From Harenicola maris (GTDB lineage Bacteria; Pseudomonadota; Alphaproteobacteria; Rhodobacterales; Rhodobacteraceae): a stretch of DNA of 64,000 nt. Shown here piece after piece: positions 25,185-33,316 of the stretch (positions within the stretch are counted from its first letter, which is position 1; every line of letters starts with the position of its first letter). The notes beneath the pieces were generated by a model, which was given only the letters and a program-made list of their open reading frames with translations, was not told the origin of the DNA and did not search any database. The position numbers were made by a program, and so were the translations under genes. The DNA is taken from assembly GCA_018524345.1 (NCBI GenBank), contig JADQAZ010000004.1:124001-188000 (forward strand), written 5' to 3'.

Positions 25185-26569
25185 AGCGGCTGATTGAACG
25201 TGGGTTGATGTTTGGCGGGCTGGTGCATGTGTCCTCGCCTGCTTTGGTCGGGCGGTATAACCGCGCCTTGCAGAAGCTGACGGGCAAGCGCAGCAAGTTG
25301 ACGGATTTTCACGTCGATATTTCGGGGTTCTCGCCGGAGATCGGGTTTGAGCTGGGCGATGATCTGTATCTGAACCCCAACGGGGTGAACCGGCAGTTTA
25401 TCCTGCTGACCACGGCGCAGAAGACGGCGCCGCTGCTCGATGCGCATTTCTCTATGTCGCGGGGGATTTTGCGGCAGTTCATCGAGGAGAATGAATCGCG
25501 GCTCTTTGCCCTGACGGCGCAGGATGCGGTTATGGGGGAGTTGGAGAATTCGGTGTTTGATGTGGGCAAGGCGGCGCGTCTTTATGACATTCGCCGTATC
25601 ACCATTCACGCCGATACCACCGGCGGGCATGTGGAAAACGCCCGCGCATTGGAGGAGCGCATTGCGCGGTTCCACAAGGAGCCCGATGCGTGGTGGGATG
25701 ATGTGTTGATCGCCGAGATGATCGGTTTGGCCAAAGAAACGGGCGATGTGACGCGCCAGCCCATCACCCTTGATACGCCCGAATTCACGCAGGACAATTA
25801 CTGGACCAGCCATTTCGGGGGCCTGTATATTTTCCGCGATGTGGAGCATCCGGCGACGATTTGTGCGGGTGATCCAGAGGCTTTGGGCAAGGTGCCTGCG
25901 CCCTTTGTTTTCGGGCTGGAGCAGCGCGGGCAGATTGCGAAGTTCCTTGAGCTGAACGGCCTTGTGGAGCCGATCATCAAGGCCAAGGGCACCGATGCCA
26001 CCGCCATTTTGCGCCAGAAGATGGATTTCATTCTGGTGGATGTGGCGGCGACGCTGGGGCGGGATATTCCGGCGCGCAACCGCCGTGATCTGCGCAAGCT
26101 GGCGCAGACCCTTGGCACCGCCCTGCCGCAGGAGTTCCACGCCCTTGCGCAGCTTGTCCGGTGGGCCGAGAGCGGGGGCCGTTGGCCGCAGATCACCTCG
26201 GATCATCCGGCGTATTTCTATACCCTGCGGGCGCGGCCGCATCGGGACCGCGACCTTGTGAACCAGTTACTGGCGGAGCTTTCGCCCCTTGATGTGCGGC
26301 AGCTTTTCATCTGCCACAAACAGCTGTTTTACCGCACCTACGCCGGGTGGAGCGATGCCAAGAAGGAATTCGTGGCGGAGTTTCTGGAGCAGGAATATGC
26401 GGTGGATAAGGCCGGAGCGCGCGCGGCCCTGTTTGGCCCGAACGAGCCGCAGATGGACGAAGAGCCTGCGCCGAAAAAGACCCGCCGCAAGAAATCCGCC
26501 CCCAAACGTGATATTATCGACGTTGTCGGCCCTTGGGGGGCCGTGCTGCGCCAAAAGAAGAAAGGGTAG
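25181..26569 (+). CDS. Conserved hypothetical protein (possible DUF6638-like), AAA+ operon
   Basis: A 462-residue soluble protein of unknown function. ATG 25181 (MKRLIERGLMFGGLVHV) inside the ATGA overlap is preferred over the longer in-frame start at 25124. Visible features are VDISGFSPEIGFELGDDLYLN near residue 46, an alpha/beta middle, and helices such as LRKLAQTLGTALPQEFHAL. The tail is strongly basic (KKTRRKKSAPKRD) before a hydrophobic end VVGPWGAVL. I associate it loosely with a Rhodobacterales DUF (DUF6638), from memory and without certainty. The basic tail could contact nucleic acid or phospholipid. Confidence 0.8.
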   Translation: MKRLIERGLMFGGLVHVSSPALVGRYNRALQKLTGKRSKLTDFHVDISGFSPEIGFELGDDLYLNPNGVNRQFILLTTAQKTAPLLDAHFSMSRGILRQFIEENESRLFALTAQDAVMGELENSVFDVGKAARLYDIRRITIHADTTGGHVENARALEERIARFHKEPDAWWDDVLIAEMIGLAKETGDVTRQPITLDTPEFTQDNYWTSHFGGLYIFRDVEHPATICAGDPEALGKVPAPFVFGLEQRGQIAKFLELNGLVEPIIKAKGTDATAILRQKMDFILVDVAATLGRDIPARNRRDLRKLAQTLGTALPQEFHALAQLVRWAESGGRWPQITSDHPAYFYTLRARPHRDRDLVNQLLAELSPLDVRQLFICHKQLFYRTYAGWSDAKKEFVAEFLEQEYAVDKAGARAALFGPNEPQMDEEPAPKKTRRKKSAPKRDIIDVVGPWGAVLRQKKKG

Positions 26570-26572
26570 GTC

Positions 26573-26884
26573 ATGTTCGCCCTGCTACGCCTGTCTGTTA
26601 TCGGATTTATCGTCCTGAGCATTGTTTATATTTTTGTGTCGTTCTATTCCCGTGCGAAACGGCGGGGGAAGTTGGAAGCGGCTTGGGACCGGGGCGACCG
26701 GGACGGGGATTGGCGGGTTGATGAGGAGGACAAGGCCGGTGGGCCCTTTGTTGACCGCGACGCCTATATCGCCGATGGCATGAAGAAATATGACGGATCA
26801 TTGCGGCCCAAGTTGATTTTGGGTGTCTATGTGGTGCCTGTCTTTGCGATCGGCTTGCTGATCTATCTGACGAATTTCGCCTGA
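26573..26884 (+). CDS. Small two-helix membrane protein, AAA+ operon
   Basis: A 103-residue membrane protein, 3 nt after the preceding stop. Transmembrane helices lie at about residues 4-24 and 80-100. The loop between is highly charged and acidic (WDRGDRDGDWRVDEEDKAG), with a DxDGD-like pattern that could bind calcium, though it is not a full EF-hand. Relatives in Rhodobacterales are often labelled cation/multidrug efflux pump without support. Function unknown. Confidence 0.78.
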   Translation: MFALLRLSVIGFIVLSIVYIFVSFYSRAKRRGKLEAAWDRGDRDGDWRVDEEDKAGGPFVDRDAYIADGMKKYDGSLRPKLILGVYVVPVFAIGLLIYLTNFA

Positions 26885-26895
26885 AAGGGGCCGGG

Positions 26896-27552
26896 ATGGT
26901 TTATGTGAAATGGATATTTGTGAGCCTGTTCTGGCTCTTTGTGTTGGCGACGCTGCATTATACTTTGCCGCAGAATGATATCGTGCGGATTGCCGATACC
27001 TATGAAAAGCGGATCGATTTTGGCGAGAACTCCATCTTTTGGGCCGCGCCGGATGTGGGCAATGACACGACGACGGTGAACCGCGATGTGTTCTTTATCC
27101 AGACGATCCAGCAGAATGACCGCCCGCTGGTCTATCGCAACGAGGATACGGGCTGGGGCTGGCCGCCCTATTTCAAGTTCGATACCTCGAACCTGCAGGC
27201 CGAGGCGACTGATTTTAAGTCCACCAAGGAGGCGGCGCAGTGGGTTGCGGTGCGGCACTATGGCTGGCGCAACGAGTTTCTGTCGATCTTTCCCAATGCT
27301 GTTGGGGTGAAGAAGGTTGAAGGGCCGGATGTGCGGATCATTCCGTGGTTTAACATCGTTTTTCTGACCGTGTTTTTCGCCATTGTCTGGGCGATCTGGG
27401 TGCGGTGGAAGCGCTTTCGTGCCGCGCGGATTGATCCGCTGTTGGATGATGCCAGCGATGCCTGGGATCGGGTCGAGGCGGGCACGTCGGAGCGGCGTTC
27501 GCGTCTGTCGCGGTGGTTCCGCAGTTGGCGTGGCCCTGACAGCCGCAACTAG
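26896..27552 (+). CDS. DUF1523 family membrane protein
   Basis: A 218-residue protein with an N-terminal membrane helix (about residues 4-24), a periplasmic central domain (IVRIADTYEKRIDFGENSIF, VNRDVFFIQTIQQNDRPLVY, EDTGWGWPPYFKFD) and a second helix at about 150-172 followed by a basic cytoplasmic tail (WVRWKRFRAARID). This matches the DUF1523 family, whose role is unknown. It is the last gene of the seven-gene operon and places part of the system on the periplasmic side of the inner membrane. Confidence 0.82.
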   Translation: MVYVKWIFVSLFWLFVLATLHYTLPQNDIVRIADTYEKRIDFGENSIFWAAPDVGNDTTTVNRDVFFIQTIQQNDRPLVYRNEDTGWGWPPYFKFDTSNLQAEATDFKSTKEAAQWVAVRHYGWRNEFLSIFPNAVGVKKVEGPDVRIIPWFNIVFLTVFFAIVWAIWVRWKRFRAARIDPLLDDASDAWDRVEAGTSERRSRLSRWFRSWRGPDSRN

Positions 27553-27653
27553 GGCCATGGGCCTGTTGTCTGGCCGTGCTTTTGCGGAAAAATCTGTGTT
27601 GCGTGAAAATCTTTTCCAAGGATTGACCGGGGGCATCCGTCACACTCACTGTG

Positions 27654-28196
27654 ATGCGTATGACAACCGATGATGAATCCTTGGCTCTGGCGGCCGCAGG
27701 GGGGGACTCCGCGGCCTTCGGGTCTTTGCTGGAGCGGCACTATGACCGGCTCTTTGCTTTTGCCTTTCGCCTGACCGGGGCAAGGGCCGAGGCCGAGGAC
27801 CTGACGCAAGACATATGCCTCGCCCTGCCGCGCAAGATGCGTAGTTATCGGGGGGATGCGAAGTTCACCACTTGGCTGTACCGCGTGGCCGTCAATGCCG
27901 CGCATGATCGCCGCCGCCGTGCGGCGAGCCATATGCGGGCCGCCGAGGGCTGGGGCGATTGGGAGGTGAACCGCCGTGCGGGCAATGCCGAGCAGGCGGA
28001 GCAGGTGGAGTGGCTTGCCGCCGCCATGGGGCAGCTCAAGCCGGACCTGCGCGAGACGGCTGTTCTGGTTCTGGCCGAGGACTGCACCCAGGCGCAGGCA
28101 GCGGAGATTTTGGAGATATCCGAGGGCACGGTGGCTTGGCGGATGTCGGAAGTGAAAAAGGCGCTGCGTGCGCGTGCGGCGGAGGAGATGGGTTAA
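27654..28196 (+). CDS. ECF-type RNA polymerase sigma factor
   Basis: An extracytoplasmic-function sigma factor of about 180 residues. Region 2 is seen in LLERHYDRLFAFAFRLTG, AEDLTQDICLALPRK and TTWLYRVAVNAAHDRRRR. Region 4 is AVLVLAEDCTQAQAAEILEI followed by SEGTVAWRMSEVKKALR. Start is uncertain: GTG 27651, ATG 27654 and ATG 27660 are all in frame, with no clear ribosome site; I took 27654. Its stop is adjacent to the start of a VWA membrane protein, which takes the place normally held by an anti-sigma factor. Confidence 0.9.
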   Translation: MRMTTDDESLALAAAGGDSAAFGSLLERHYDRLFAFAFRLTGARAEAEDLTQDICLALPRKMRSYRGDAKFTTWLYRVAVNAAHDRRRRAASHMRAAEGWGDWEVNRRAGNAEQAEQVEWLAAAMGQLKPDLRETAVLVLAEDCTQAQAAEILEISEGTVAWRMSEVKKALRARAAEEMG

Positions 28197-30305
28197 ATGA
28201 CTGATCCGCTTGATGATCTTAAGACCGCCCTGAAGGGTGCGCCCGCGCCGGACAGCGCCAGCAAGGCCGCGCATTTGCGGGCGGCTATGGCGGAATTTGA
28301 CGGTGTTGCCCAAGGAAATGCTGATGCGCTGCGTCAGACCTCTGAAGCCCCCGGATTGGCGGGGCGTATTGGCAGAGGAATTTCTGATATGTTTGATAAA
28401 TTGACATCCAAGGCCGGTTTGACGGCCACCAGCGGGATTGTTGCGGTTGCTGTGGCGGCGGTTGTTTTTGTGCCGGGTTTGCCGGGGTTTGATCAGGGCA
28501 CGGGCGGGGTCACCGCGCCGGAGGCGGAGGTGAGCGAATTTGGCGGAACACGCTCTGCTGCGCAGGCGGGTGAGGCGCCGGACCTGAACATGAGTAAGGC
28601 GGCCCATGCGGAGAGTGTTTCCGAGCCGGAGGTGATCGTTGCGGAAACCGAGGATGCGGCCCCTGTAGAAGAGGCCGGTGGCGGCGAGGGATTGGCCGCG
28701 ATTGCGGATCTGGCGGAGGCGCCTGCCGTGACGGGCCGTGGGCGGCCGGAGCCGCTGGCCGCGCCTGCGCCGCGCGTTTCTGCCGCGCCGAAGCTCCGGA
28801 ATCAGGCCCCGCCTCGGGATGCCCTGCGTGGCGGTGCGCCCTCCAATACTTCCGCGCTGCGCCCGCTTCCTGTGCCGCCTGCGGATAGCATTGCCCCAGC
28901 CGCGCCGGAGACGGAGGCGTTTGCGAATGAGGCCCCGAACCCGGTGAAGGTGACGGTTGAGGAACCGGTTTCGACTTTCTCGATTGATGTGGATACGGCG
29001 TCCTACACCGTTGTGCGCCAGTCAATCATGTCGGGCCGTCTGCCGCCGAAGGAGGCAGTGCGGGTCGAGGAGATGGTGAACTATTTCCCCTATGACTATG
29101 CGGGGCCGGAAGGGGAGCATCCTTTTGCCCAGAACGTGACGGTCATGCAGACGCCGTGGAATGCGGATACGCAGCTGGTTCATGTGGCCCTACAGGGCGA
29201 GATGCCCGCGCTGGAGGATCGCCCGCCGTTGAATCTTGTGTTTCTGATCGACAGTTCGGGGTCGATGAACAGCCGTGATAAGCTGCCGCTGTTGAAGCAA
29301 TCGCTGCGGCTGATGTTGCCCGAGTTGCGGCCCGAGGATCAGGTGGCGATTGTGGCCTATGCAGGCAGTTCCGGCCTTATCCTGCCGCCGACAGCGGCGG
29401 GGGAGCGGAGCACCATTCTGGCGGCTCTGGACCGGATCAGCGCGGGGGGGAGCACCGCAGGGCAGGCCGGTTTGCAGCAGGCCTATGCCGTGGCCGAGGA
29501 GATGACGGGCGAGGGCGAGGTGTCCCGCGTGTTGCTGGCGACGGATGGGGATTTCAACGTCGGGCTGCAGGACCCCGATGCCTTGAAGGAGTTCATCGCG
29601 GAAAAGCGGGACAGCGGGACCTATCTGTCGGTTCTTGGCTTCGGGCGTGGCAATCTGGACGATGCGACGATGCAGGCTCTGGCGCAGAACGGCAACGGGC
29701 AGGCGGGGTATATTGATACGCTGTCAGAGGCGCGCAAGGTGCTGGTGGATCAGTTGACCGGAGCGCTGTTCCCGATTGCGGGCGATGTGAAGGTGCAGGT
29801 GGAGTTCAACCCTGCCGAGGTAGCGGAATACCGATTGATCGGATATGAGACCCGCGCGTTGAAGCGCGAGGATTTCAACAACGACAAGGTGGATGCGGGC
29901 GATATCGGGGCGGGGCATTCCGTCACGGCGCTCTATGAGGTGACGCCGGTGGGGTCGCCTGCGATCCTGAATGATCCGCTGCGCTATGGTCAGGCCGTGG
30001 CCGCGTCAGAGGCGGGGGCGGGCGAGTTGGGCTTCTTGCGGTTGCGCTACAAAGAGCCGGGTGAGGAGACCAGCCAGTTGATCGAGACGCCGATTGCCAG
30101 TGGGCTGGGCACGCCCGACACCGAGGTGCGCTTTAGCGCGGCGATTGCGGGCTTTGGCCAGTTGCTGCGCGGCAGTGATTATCTGAGGGACTGGGGATAT
30201 GCGGAAGCGATTGCCTTGGCCACCGAGGGGCGCGGCGCGGATGCCTTTGGCTACCGTGCAGAGGCAATCCAGCTGATGCGTTTGGCCGAAGCACTGGCAA
30301 AGTAG
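28197..30305 (+). CDS. VWA domain membrane protein (YfbK-like), possible anti-sigma partner
   Basis: A 702-residue protein. Residues 1-70 are cytoplasmic and helical, and one membrane helix follows at about 76-96 (GIVAVAVAAVVFVPGLPG). A long proline/alanine-rich linker reaches about residue 255. It ends in a YfbK-type N-domain (STFSIDVDTASYTVVRQSI), a von Willebrand A domain with MIDAS motif LVFLIDSSGSMNS near 348, and a C-terminal DUF3520-like part. The ATG directly follows the sigma-factor stop. The topology (short cytoplasmic N-terminus, one helix, extracytoplasmic sensor) is that of an anti-sigma factor, so I infer it may hold the sigma factor; no ZAS motif is visible. Confidence 0.88.
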   Translation: MTDPLDDLKTALKGAPAPDSASKAAHLRAAMAEFDGVAQGNADALRQTSEAPGLAGRIGRGISDMFDKLTSKAGLTATSGIVAVAVAAVVFVPGLPGFDQGTGGVTAPEAEVSEFGGTRSAAQAGEAPDLNMSKAAHAESVSEPEVIVAETEDAAPVEEAGGGEGLAAIADLAEAPAVTGRGRPEPLAAPAPRVSAAPKLRNQAPPRDALRGGAPSNTSALRPLPVPPADSIAPAAPETEAFANEAPNPVKVTVEEPVSTFSIDVDTASYTVVRQSIMSGRLPPKEAVRVEEMVNYFPYDYAGPEGEHPFAQNVTVMQTPWNADTQLVHVALQGEMPALEDRPPLNLVFLIDSSGSMNSRDKLPLLKQSLRLMLPELRPEDQVAIVAYAGSSGLILPPTAAGERSTILAALDRISAGGSTAGQAGLQQAYAVAEEMTGEGEVSRVLLATDGDFNVGLQDPDALKEFIAEKRDSGTYLSVLGFGRGNLDDATMQALAQNGNGQAGYIDTLSEARKVLVDQLTGALFPIAGDVKVQVEFNPAEVAEYRLIGYETRALKREDFNNDKVDAGDIGAGHSVTALYEVTPVGSPAILNDPLRYGQAVAASEAGAGELGFLRLRYKEPGEETSQLIETPIASGLGTPDTEVRFSAAIAGFGQLLRGSDYLRDWGYAEAIALATEGRGADAFGYRAEAIQLMRLAEALAK

Positions 30306-30311
30306 CGCGGG

Positions 30312-30393
30312 GGCAAATTTTTCCAAAAATTTGTCTGGGGGGCTTTGCCCCCCGGCCTTCGGCCTCCCCCAAGATATTTGGGCCAATAAGAAG
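30312..30393 (+). repeat. Composite three-hairpin repeat (long copy)
   Basis: Three stems in a row: AT-rich CAAATTTTT/AAAAATTTG at 30314-30333, GGGGGGC/GCCCCCC at 30337-30353, GGCC-TTC-GGCC at 30354-30364. The conserved tail GATATTTGGG-CCAATAAGAAG follows at 30373-30393. It begins just after the VWA gene stop, in the same direction, and probably forms the transcript 3' end. The first stem plus following bases can act as a terminator. Confidence 0.8.
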
Positions 30394-30454
30394 ATGGGGC
30401 ATAGAAATAGGCGCCGCGGTTTGTTGCGGCGCCTTTGTTGTGTTTTGGGTTGGT

Positions 30455-30904
30455 TTACTTGGCTTTGCCTTCGATCACCTTGGTGCCGGAGATTTCGATC
30501 CGGCGGGGTTTGAGTGCCTCGGGGACCTCTCGGGTTAGGTCGATGTTCAGCATGCCATTGGCGTGGGTTGCGCCGGTGACCTGCATGTGGTCCGCCAGTT
30601 GGAAGCGCCGTTCGAAGGCGCGGGTGGCAATGCCGCGGTGGAGGTATGTTTTGTCCTCGGTTTCCTCGGCTTTTTTGGCGGAGACGATGAGGGCATTTTC
30701 GCGCAGCTCGACGTTCAGCTCGTCTTCGGCGAAGCCGGCGACGGCGATGGAGATGCGGTAGGTGTTCTCATCCATCTTTTCGATGTTGTAGGGCGGATAG
30801 CTTGGCTGTGCGCTATCGGCGCTGAGCACGCGGTCCATCATGTCGGCGACGCGGTCGAAGCCTACGGTGGCGCGGTATAGGGGTGAAAGGTCATAGTTAC
30901 GCAT
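30455..30904 (-). CDS. Hsp20 family small heat-shock protein
   Basis: An alpha-crystallin-type chaperone of 149 residues, IbpA-like. It begins MRNYDLSPLYRATVGFDRV, and the crystallin core includes YRISIAVAGFAEDELNVELREN and the signature FERRFQLADHMQV. The C-terminal I-x-I-like segment RRIEISG ends the fold. ATG 30904 is preceded by AGAGGA, so the longer in-frame start at 30934 is not needed. It holds unfolded proteins for refolding by other chaperones. It converges on the VWA gene. I did not find a clear RpoH promoter. Confidence 0.93.
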   Translation of the reverse strand: MRNYDLSPLYRATVGFDRVADMMDRVLSADSAQPSYPPYNIEKMDENTYRISIAVAGFAEDELNVELRENALIVSAKKAEETEDKTYLHRGIATRAFERRFQLADHMQVTGATHANGMLNIDLTREVPEALKPRRIEISGTKVIEGKAK

Positions 30905-31046
30905 GTGTCTTATCCTCTTTCTTATGAGCGACAAGTTAAGGTTGCGGCACCCCCGGGATGGGCGATGCCAGTTGTGGTGCAGGTCCGTATTTGGCCCCTG
31001 CGTAACATGTATTTGGGAGTGATTTTCGCCCTTTCAAGGGGGCGGA

Positions 31047-31883
31047 TCAGTTGCTGTTCGGCCGGATGAATTTCGCGCCGAGGGAGCTTTTGCGGTCGCC
31101 GTTGGTGAAGGTGCCGCCGCTGGCGAGGCCGCGGTTGAGGATGCCGCTTTCGACATCGGCGAGGGCCATTTTGAGTTGGTGCAGGGAGCGTTGGAGCTCT
31201 GACGAGAGGGCGACCTTGCGCCCTTCGACCGCTGCTTTGGCGGAGACGACCGAGACGATATGGGGTTGGCCGCCGATGATGGCAAAGACCGGTGCGCCGG
31301 AGGAGCCGTAGTTCACGTCGCAGTTAAGCATGGCGACGCCGCCGTGCCGTTCGAGGACTTCGCAGGCCTCCTGGATCGAGGGGGCTTCGGAGCGTTCCTG
31401 AGCGTAGGAGACAACGCCGACGGCTTTGCCTTGCCGGGGCTGCGCCGCGATGGCGAAGGGCAGGACGCGGTTGTTGCGGATCGGTTTGTCGAGTTCGAGC
31501 AGGGCGAGGTCGGCGGCCACGCGTCCGACGGCGTCTGTTTCGGCATAGTTGTAATCGGGGTGAGTCGCGGCGCGGCGGACGCTGCGGTAGGCTTCGGCGC
31601 GGCCATTGCGCCAGCCTGCGAGGAATTCAATGGTGGTTCCGTCGATCCGCTCGCCTGTGGTTTTGTCGAACAGGCAGTGGGCTGCGGTGAGGACAAGGTC
31701 GGGTGCGATCAAAGCGCCGGTGCAAAAGCCCGAGCCGCCAAGGTTGAGGCGCCCCACGCCTTCCCAGCCGCGGGTGTCGTTCAGGGTCGTCATCTCGCGC
31801 AGGACGGTTTTGGTATCCGCCGATGCGGGGGAGATCAGTTGGGCGGCGGCCAGAAGGCTGGCTGCGAGTGTGGCTAGGCGCAT
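31047..31883 (-). CDS. Secreted trypsin-like serine protease (S1/V8 type)
   Basis: A 278-residue exported protease. The signal peptide is MRLATLAASLLAAAQLISPASA. The catalytic triad is visible: His in LVLTAAHCLF, Asp in AADLALLELDKPI and Ser in VNYGSSGAPVF. Paired cysteines near these sites suggest disulfides. ATG 31883 gives a clean signal peptide; the 10 extra residues of the longer frame are not signal-like. It probably acts in the periplasm or outside on unknown substrates. The C-terminal 60 residues, helical and then disordered, are outside the protease core. Confidence 0.9.
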   Translation of the reverse strand: MRLATLAASLLAAAQLISPASADTKTVLREMTTLNDTRGWEGVGRLNLGGSGFCTGALIAPDLVLTAAHCLFDKTTGERIDGTTIEFLAGWRNGRAEAYRSVRRAATHPDYNYAETDAVGRVAADLALLELDKPIRNNRVLPFAIAAQPRQGKAVGVVSYAQERSEAPSIQEACEVLERHGGVAMLNCDVNYGSSGAPVFAIIGGQPHIVSVVSAKAAVEGRKVALSSELQRSLHQLKMALADVESGILNRGLASGGTFTNGDRKSSLGAKFIRPNSN

Positions 31884-31939
31884 GTTTTTCCCTCGTTGCC
31901 AAAGGCGTAGCAACGTGGTGGGGCTATTTTAAGGCGCTT

Positions 31940-31948
31940 TGTGGATAA
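31940..31948 (-). promoter_or_regulatory. DnaA-box-like site
   Basis: TGTGGATAA, the complement of the consensus DnaA box TTATCCACA, in the gap between the glcF stop and the protease gene. It is a single box next to a weak GC hairpin. A second exact match is at 58591-58599. Confidence 0.35.
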
Positions 31949-31984
31949 CTTGGGGCGAGTGTTGCCCCTTGGGCGCATGGCGGC

Positions 31985-33310
31985 CTAGCGCAGGCGGGGG
32001 ATTTCGGGTGTTGTTTCGCGGGTCTGGCCAGAGAGGGCGGGCGGTTTGGGGCCGCCTGTGGCCCAGTCCAGCAGTTCGACGGTATGGACGATGGGCAGGG
32101 CGGTGCCGCTGCCGATCTGGATCATGCAGCCGATGTTGCCCGCGGCGATGATGTCGGGGGTTTTGGCCTCAAGGGTTTGGACTTTGCGGTCCCGCAACTG
32201 GGCGGAAATTTCCGGCTGCAGCAGGTTGTAGGTGCCTGCCGAGCCGCAGCACAGGTGGCTGTCGGCGGGTTCGACCACAGTAAAGCCTGCCTGTTTCAGC
32301 AGGGTCTTGGGGTGGGATTTGATTTGCTGGCCGTGTTGCAGGGAACAGGCAGCGTGATAGGCGACGGTCAGCCCCTTATCGGCGCCCTCGGGCAGGTCAA
32401 GGTCCATCAGCAGCTCGCTAATGTCCATGGCCAGCGCGGAGACCTTGGCGGCCTCGGCCTCCAGCGCCTCTCCCTCGAACATCTTGCCGTAGTCCTTGAT
32501 CGTGGTGCCGCAGCCGGAAGTGTTGATGACGATGGCATCAAGGCCTTCGCCCTCCATTTCCGCCCCCCAAGCGCGGATGTTGCGGGCGGCGGCGGCGTGG
32601 CTTTCGCCCGATTTGCCCATGTGGTGGGTCAGCGCGCCGCAGCAGCCCGCGCCCTCGGCCACCACAACCTCGCAGCCAAGGCGGGTCAGCAGGCGGATGG
32701 TGGCGTCATTGATGTCGGTGTTCAGGGCCTTTTGCGCGCAGCCGGTCATCAGCGCCACGCGCTTGCGGCGGGCCTGCTTGGGCGCGAAGGATTGCGGGTC
32801 GTCATTGCGGCTGACAGGGGGGATCTGGCGCGGGGCCATGTCCAGCATCGCGCGCAAGCGCGGATCGGGCATCAACCGTGCAAAGGGCCGCCCGAGGCGG
32901 GCAAAGAACATCGCCACCCGAAAGCGCATGGGATGCGGCAGGATACGCGCCAGCATCCAGCGCAGGGCGCGGTCCGAGAGGGGGCGTTTGTAATGTTCCT
33001 CGATATAGGCGCGGGCGTGGTCGACCAGATGCATGTAATGCACGCCGGAGGGGCAGGTGGTCATGCAGGATAGGCAGCTGAGGCAGCGGTCGATATGCAG
33101 GACGGTTTTTGCATCGGGCACACGTTCGTTCTCCAGCATGTCCTTCATTAGGTAGATGCGGCCACGGGGGCTGTCGAGCTCATCGCCCAGCACCTGATAG
33201 GTGGGGCAGGTGGCGGTGCAAAAGCCACAGTGGACACAGGCACGCAGGATCTTGTTGGCGCGGGCGGTGGCGGGGTCTGACAGTTGCTCGGGCGTGAAGG
33301 TGGTTTGCAT
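31985..33310 (-). CDS. glcF: Glycolate oxidase iron-sulfur subunit
   Basis: A 441-residue iron-sulfur electron-transfer subunit of glycolate oxidase. Two [4Fe-4S] motifs lie at the N-terminus, CVHCGFCTATCPTY and CLSCLSCMTTCPSG. Two C-terminal CCG-type cysteine-rich domains are seen in EGAGCCGALTHHMGKSG and SHLCCGSAGTYNLLQ. It passes electrons from the flavin subunits to the membrane quinone pool during oxidation of glycolate to glyoxylate. It follows glcE by 6 nt and is the last gene of the glcD-glcE-glcF operon. Confidence 0.94.
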   Translation of the reverse strand: MQTTFTPEQLSDPATARANKILRACVHCGFCTATCPTYQVLGDELDSPRGRIYLMKDMLENERVPDAKTVLHIDRCLSCLSCMTTCPSGVHYMHLVDHARAYIEEHYKRPLSDRALRWMLARILPHPMRFRVAMFFARLGRPFARLMPDPRLRAMLDMAPRQIPPVSRNDDPQSFAPKQARRKRVALMTGCAQKALNTDINDATIRLLTRLGCEVVVAEGAGCCGALTHHMGKSGESHAAAARNIRAWGAEMEGEGLDAIVINTSGCGTTIKDYGKMFEGEALEAEAAKVSALAMDISELLMDLDLPEGADKGLTVAYHAACSLQHGQQIKSHPKTLLKQAGFTVVEPADSHLCCGSAGTYNLLQPEISAQLRDRKVQTLEAKTPDIIAAGNIGCMIQIGSGTALPIVHTVELLDWATGGPKPPALSGQTRETTPEIPRLR

Positions 33311-33316
33311 GGCGGG

